Origin: Eubacteriales bacterium
Lineage (GTDB): Bacteria; Bacillota; Clostridia; Oscillospirales; CAG-272
Length of the DNA stretch: 16,054 nucleotides
Direction of reading: 5' to 3'
Assembly: GCA_028709565.1 (NCBI GenBank)
Contig: JAQVWU010000025.1
Coordinates: 1 to 16,054, forward strand
The notes beneath the pieces were generated by a model. It was not told the DNA's origin and made no database searches. It saw only the letters and a list, made by a program, of their open reading frames with translations. Position 1 is the stretch's first letter; the number at the start of each line of letters is the position of its first letter. The position numbers and the translations under genes are program-made. This document shows positions 14,351 to 16,054 of this stretch, one piece after another.

Positions 14351-15916
14351 TTACGTGTCCGTATTGCCCCCTTTTATCGTGACGGCCGCCCTCGTCAGTA
14401 TGACTGACAAAAAGTATACCGCGGCTCCGCAAATCACAACAAGCAGCGCGCAGATAATATTGCCCCGCACTCCGGCGGTATAGGGGTCATTGCCGATAAG
14501 CCTGTATACCGTTATCATTGCCGCGCCCGACAGCAGCGAAGAAACAGTCAGTTTTATCAGCGTTATTATGAGCTCCCGGTTTATAACACGGGTGCGCCGC
14601 AGCAAAAACACGGCCAGAACCGCGGCGGCAGCCGTCTGCCCGAGGGCGTTTCCGAGTCCGACCGCGCCGACCCGCAGTTCTTGGGCTCCGACAAGCAGGG
14701 CTGAAGCCGTAATGTTAATACAAATTCCCGAAAGCGCCGCCGTCATCGGTATGCAGGTATTCTTTTTTGAATAAAAAACACGGCTGACAATTTCGATGAA
14801 GGCAAAGGCCGGCATTCCCGTTGCCATATAACGCAAGGTGTTTACCGTTTCGGATACATCGACCGCCGTAAATTCGCCGCGCAGGTAGAGAAGGGCGACA
14901 CCTTCGCCTGCGAGTATGTATACGGCTGTTGTACAGGGCAGGATAACGGCGGCGGACGACATCAGTCCGCCCCGGACAACCCGGGTCCACCCTTCGTCGT
15001 CCCCGTTTCCCAGACGTGACAGGAAGGGGAAAGCATAATTGCAGATACTGTAGGTCAGCGTTCCGGCAATAATAACATATACCGCGTATGAATAGTCAAA
15101 GACGGTCACGGCGCCGCTGACATCGATAAAGGAAGCGAAATACAATCCGGACAGCACCCCGACCGGGGCTAGCCAGGATCCGACCATAATAGGGGGCGCC
15201 ATTTTTGCCGCTTTTTTGAGAGCGGAGGTCACATCCGGCGCGATATCGCGGGAGACGGAAAAGAAGCGGAATCCGGAGGCGCGCAGCGGTATCGCCAGCG
15301 TCATAAACTGTATAAACCACGAAAAAACATATGCCGCCGCCAGCCCGTAAATGCCCTTTTCGCCGAGTTTGGAATCAAAGAACAGCAGATATACAATCAC
15401 GCCGGCGTTTGATACGGCGCTTACCGCGGCAGGCAGCATATATCGTCCCTTTGACTGCATAACTCCCACAAGGGTATACGCGCTTCCGGTAAATATAATC
15501 ATGGGAAACATGACGCGCAGCAGCCGGACCGCTATTTCCCGTGTAGCCGCGTCAAAACCGGGCGCCATCAGCGCGATTATCCCCTCGGCGGCTATCATCC
15601 CGGCAACGGCCAGTAACGTTGTCACCAACAGCACCAGATTCAGAAATATACGCGCGAATTCATCGGCGTGGCCGTCCTCGCTGTTTAAACTGTTGTATAC
15701 CGGAATAAAACAACCGAGAACGGCGGCGCCAAAAGCAAGGTCGAACAGGGTAAGCGGTATGTGCGAAGCCTCTGTGAAGGCCTGGGCAGCCATACCCGTT
15801 CCGTAACGGGAGGCGGTCAGCATTCCGCGGAGCATTCCCAGCGCTTTGGCTATAACCGTCGCCGCCATCATAAACGCCACGGTGGACACGGGACGGGGAG
15901 ATGTTTTATTGTTCAT
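14351..15916 (-). CDS. murJ: MurJ (MviN), lipid II flippase
   Basis: MurJ, a MOP-superfamily transporter, moves lipid II from the inner to the outer face of the cytoplasmic membrane for peptidoglycan synthesis. The 521-residue protein is hydrophobic throughout, consistent with about 14 helices. The first-helix region has ALGMLRGMLTASRYG (25-39), with Arg30 and Arg37 at the positions of the essential MurJ arginines. It continues with FGAAVLGCFIPVYN (62-75), corresponding to the MviN G-A-L-x-x-x-F-V-P segment, and SRVFYSKKNTCIPM (378-391). The ATG has only a distant GGAAG (13 bases). An in-frame TGA lies just before it, so the start cannot be further upstream. It begins 20 bases after trmD and stops with TAA. 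Confidence 0.92.
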   Translation of the reverse strand: MNNKTSPRPVSTVAFMMAATVIAKALGMLRGMLTASRYGTGMAAQAFTEASHIPLTLFDLAFGAAVLGCFIPVYNSLNSEDGHADEFARIFLNLVLLVTTLLAVAGMIAAEGIIALMAPGFDAATREIAVRLLRVMFPMIIFTGSAYTLVGVMQSKGRYMLPAAVSAVSNAGVIVYLLFFDSKLGEKGIYGLAAAYVFSWFIQFMTLAIPLRASGFRFFSVSRDIAPDVTSALKKAAKMAPPIMVGSWLAPVGVLSGLYFASFIDVSGAVTVFDYSYAVYVIIAGTLTYSICNYAFPFLSRLGNGDDEGWTRVVRGGLMSSAAVILPCTTAVYILAGEGVALLYLRGEFTAVDVSETVNTLRYMATGMPAFAFIEIVSRVFYSKKNTCIPMTAALSGICINITASALLVGAQELRVGAVGLGNALGQTAAAAVLAVFLLRRTRVINRELIITLIKLTVSSLLSGAAMITVYRLIGNDPYTAGVRGNIICALLVVICGAAVYFLSVILTRAAVTIKGGNTDT

Positions 15917-15936
15917 AAATTTTCATAAACTTCCGG

Positions 15937-16054
15937 CTACAAAAGGTCTGGGCGGTTGGCTTTTGTAAGTTCCAGCGCCGCCCGGTATCTCCAGCGTTCA
16001 ATATCGGCGTGATTGCCGCCCAGGAGCACCTCGGGAACCTTTATATTCATAAAT
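15937..16054 (-). CDS. trmD: TrmD, tRNA (guanine-N1-)-methyltransferase, C-terminal 38 residues only
   Basis: TrmD methylates G37 of tRNAs next to the anticodon to prevent frameshifting. Only the 3' end is inside the window. The visible residues include KVPEVLLGGNHADIERWRYR and end NRPDLL. They match the conserved TrmD C-terminal pattern, in E. coli VPPVLLSGNHAEIRRWR ... RRPELL. The protein stops (TAG) right after PDLL, earlier than enterobacterial TrmD, which carries a further tail. The gene lies 20 bases upstream of murJ rather than next to rplS. Confidence 0.9.
   Translation of the reverse strand, partial: FMNIKVPEVLLGGNHADIERWRYRAALELTKANRPDLL

Noticed and set aside
15909..15926. Out-of-frame ATG and short frame overlapping the murJ start
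   Set aside because: It is six codons long (MKIYEQ), with only a weak, close GGAAG; there is no support for a leader peptide.

Overview
The window is a gene-dense bacterial chromosome segment in which every supportable gene is on the minus strand, so transcription runs from high to low coordinates. Gene content points to Bacillota, most likely Clostridia. The signs are an HPr with both His15 and the regulatory Ser46, a class B penicillin-binding protein with two C-terminal PASTA domains in the division/cell-wall (dcw) cluster, a MurE with a DNxR motif suggesting meso-diaminopimelate, a small coiled-coil FtsL-like protein, and an RsmH with the paired CxC motifs seen in clostridial versions. 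Base composition is balanced, with many ATA/TAT codons. No species can be named from the sequence. There is no sign of mobile elements, CRISPR, rRNA or tRNA.

Reading in the direction of transcription, the first block (16054-11285) is an envelope block. It holds the 3' end of trmD, the lipid II flippase murJ, a 670-residue O-antigen-ligase/Wzy-like membrane protein, and two tandem DUF4330-like single-pass proteins coupled by short overlaps. The second block (11207-10830) is a single HPr gene behind a near-consensus promoter. The third block (10735-7118) is uvrC, rsmD, coaD and a GNAT acetyltransferase, starting at a TTGACA/TATAAG promoter that abuts a hairpin. The fourth block (7009-1) is the dcw cluster: rsmH, ftsL-like, PASTA-PBP, murE and murF. 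A ribosome binding site at the window edge introduces a further gene, probably mraY. This block has its own promoter with a palindrome just upstream.

The dcw genes make and use peptidoglycan precursors: MurE and MurF build UDP-MurNAc-pentapeptide, the PBP cross-links at the septum, FtsL scaffolds the divisome, and RsmH modifies 16S rRNA. MurJ in the first block flips lipid II. The adjoining polymerase/ligase-like gene and DUF4330 pair suggest a linked surface-glycopolymer function that is not established.

The most notable observation is that rsmH is interrupted by a single in-frame TGA at 6524-6526 while everything after it stays in frame and conserved. Seven other genes here end in TGA, so this is not a reassigned code. 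It is a nonsense mutation, a sequence error, or programmed/leaky readthrough. No clearly novel multi-gene system is visible. The ligase plus DUF4330 pair is the best candidate for undescribed biology. No gene-free stretch exceeds about 205 bases.
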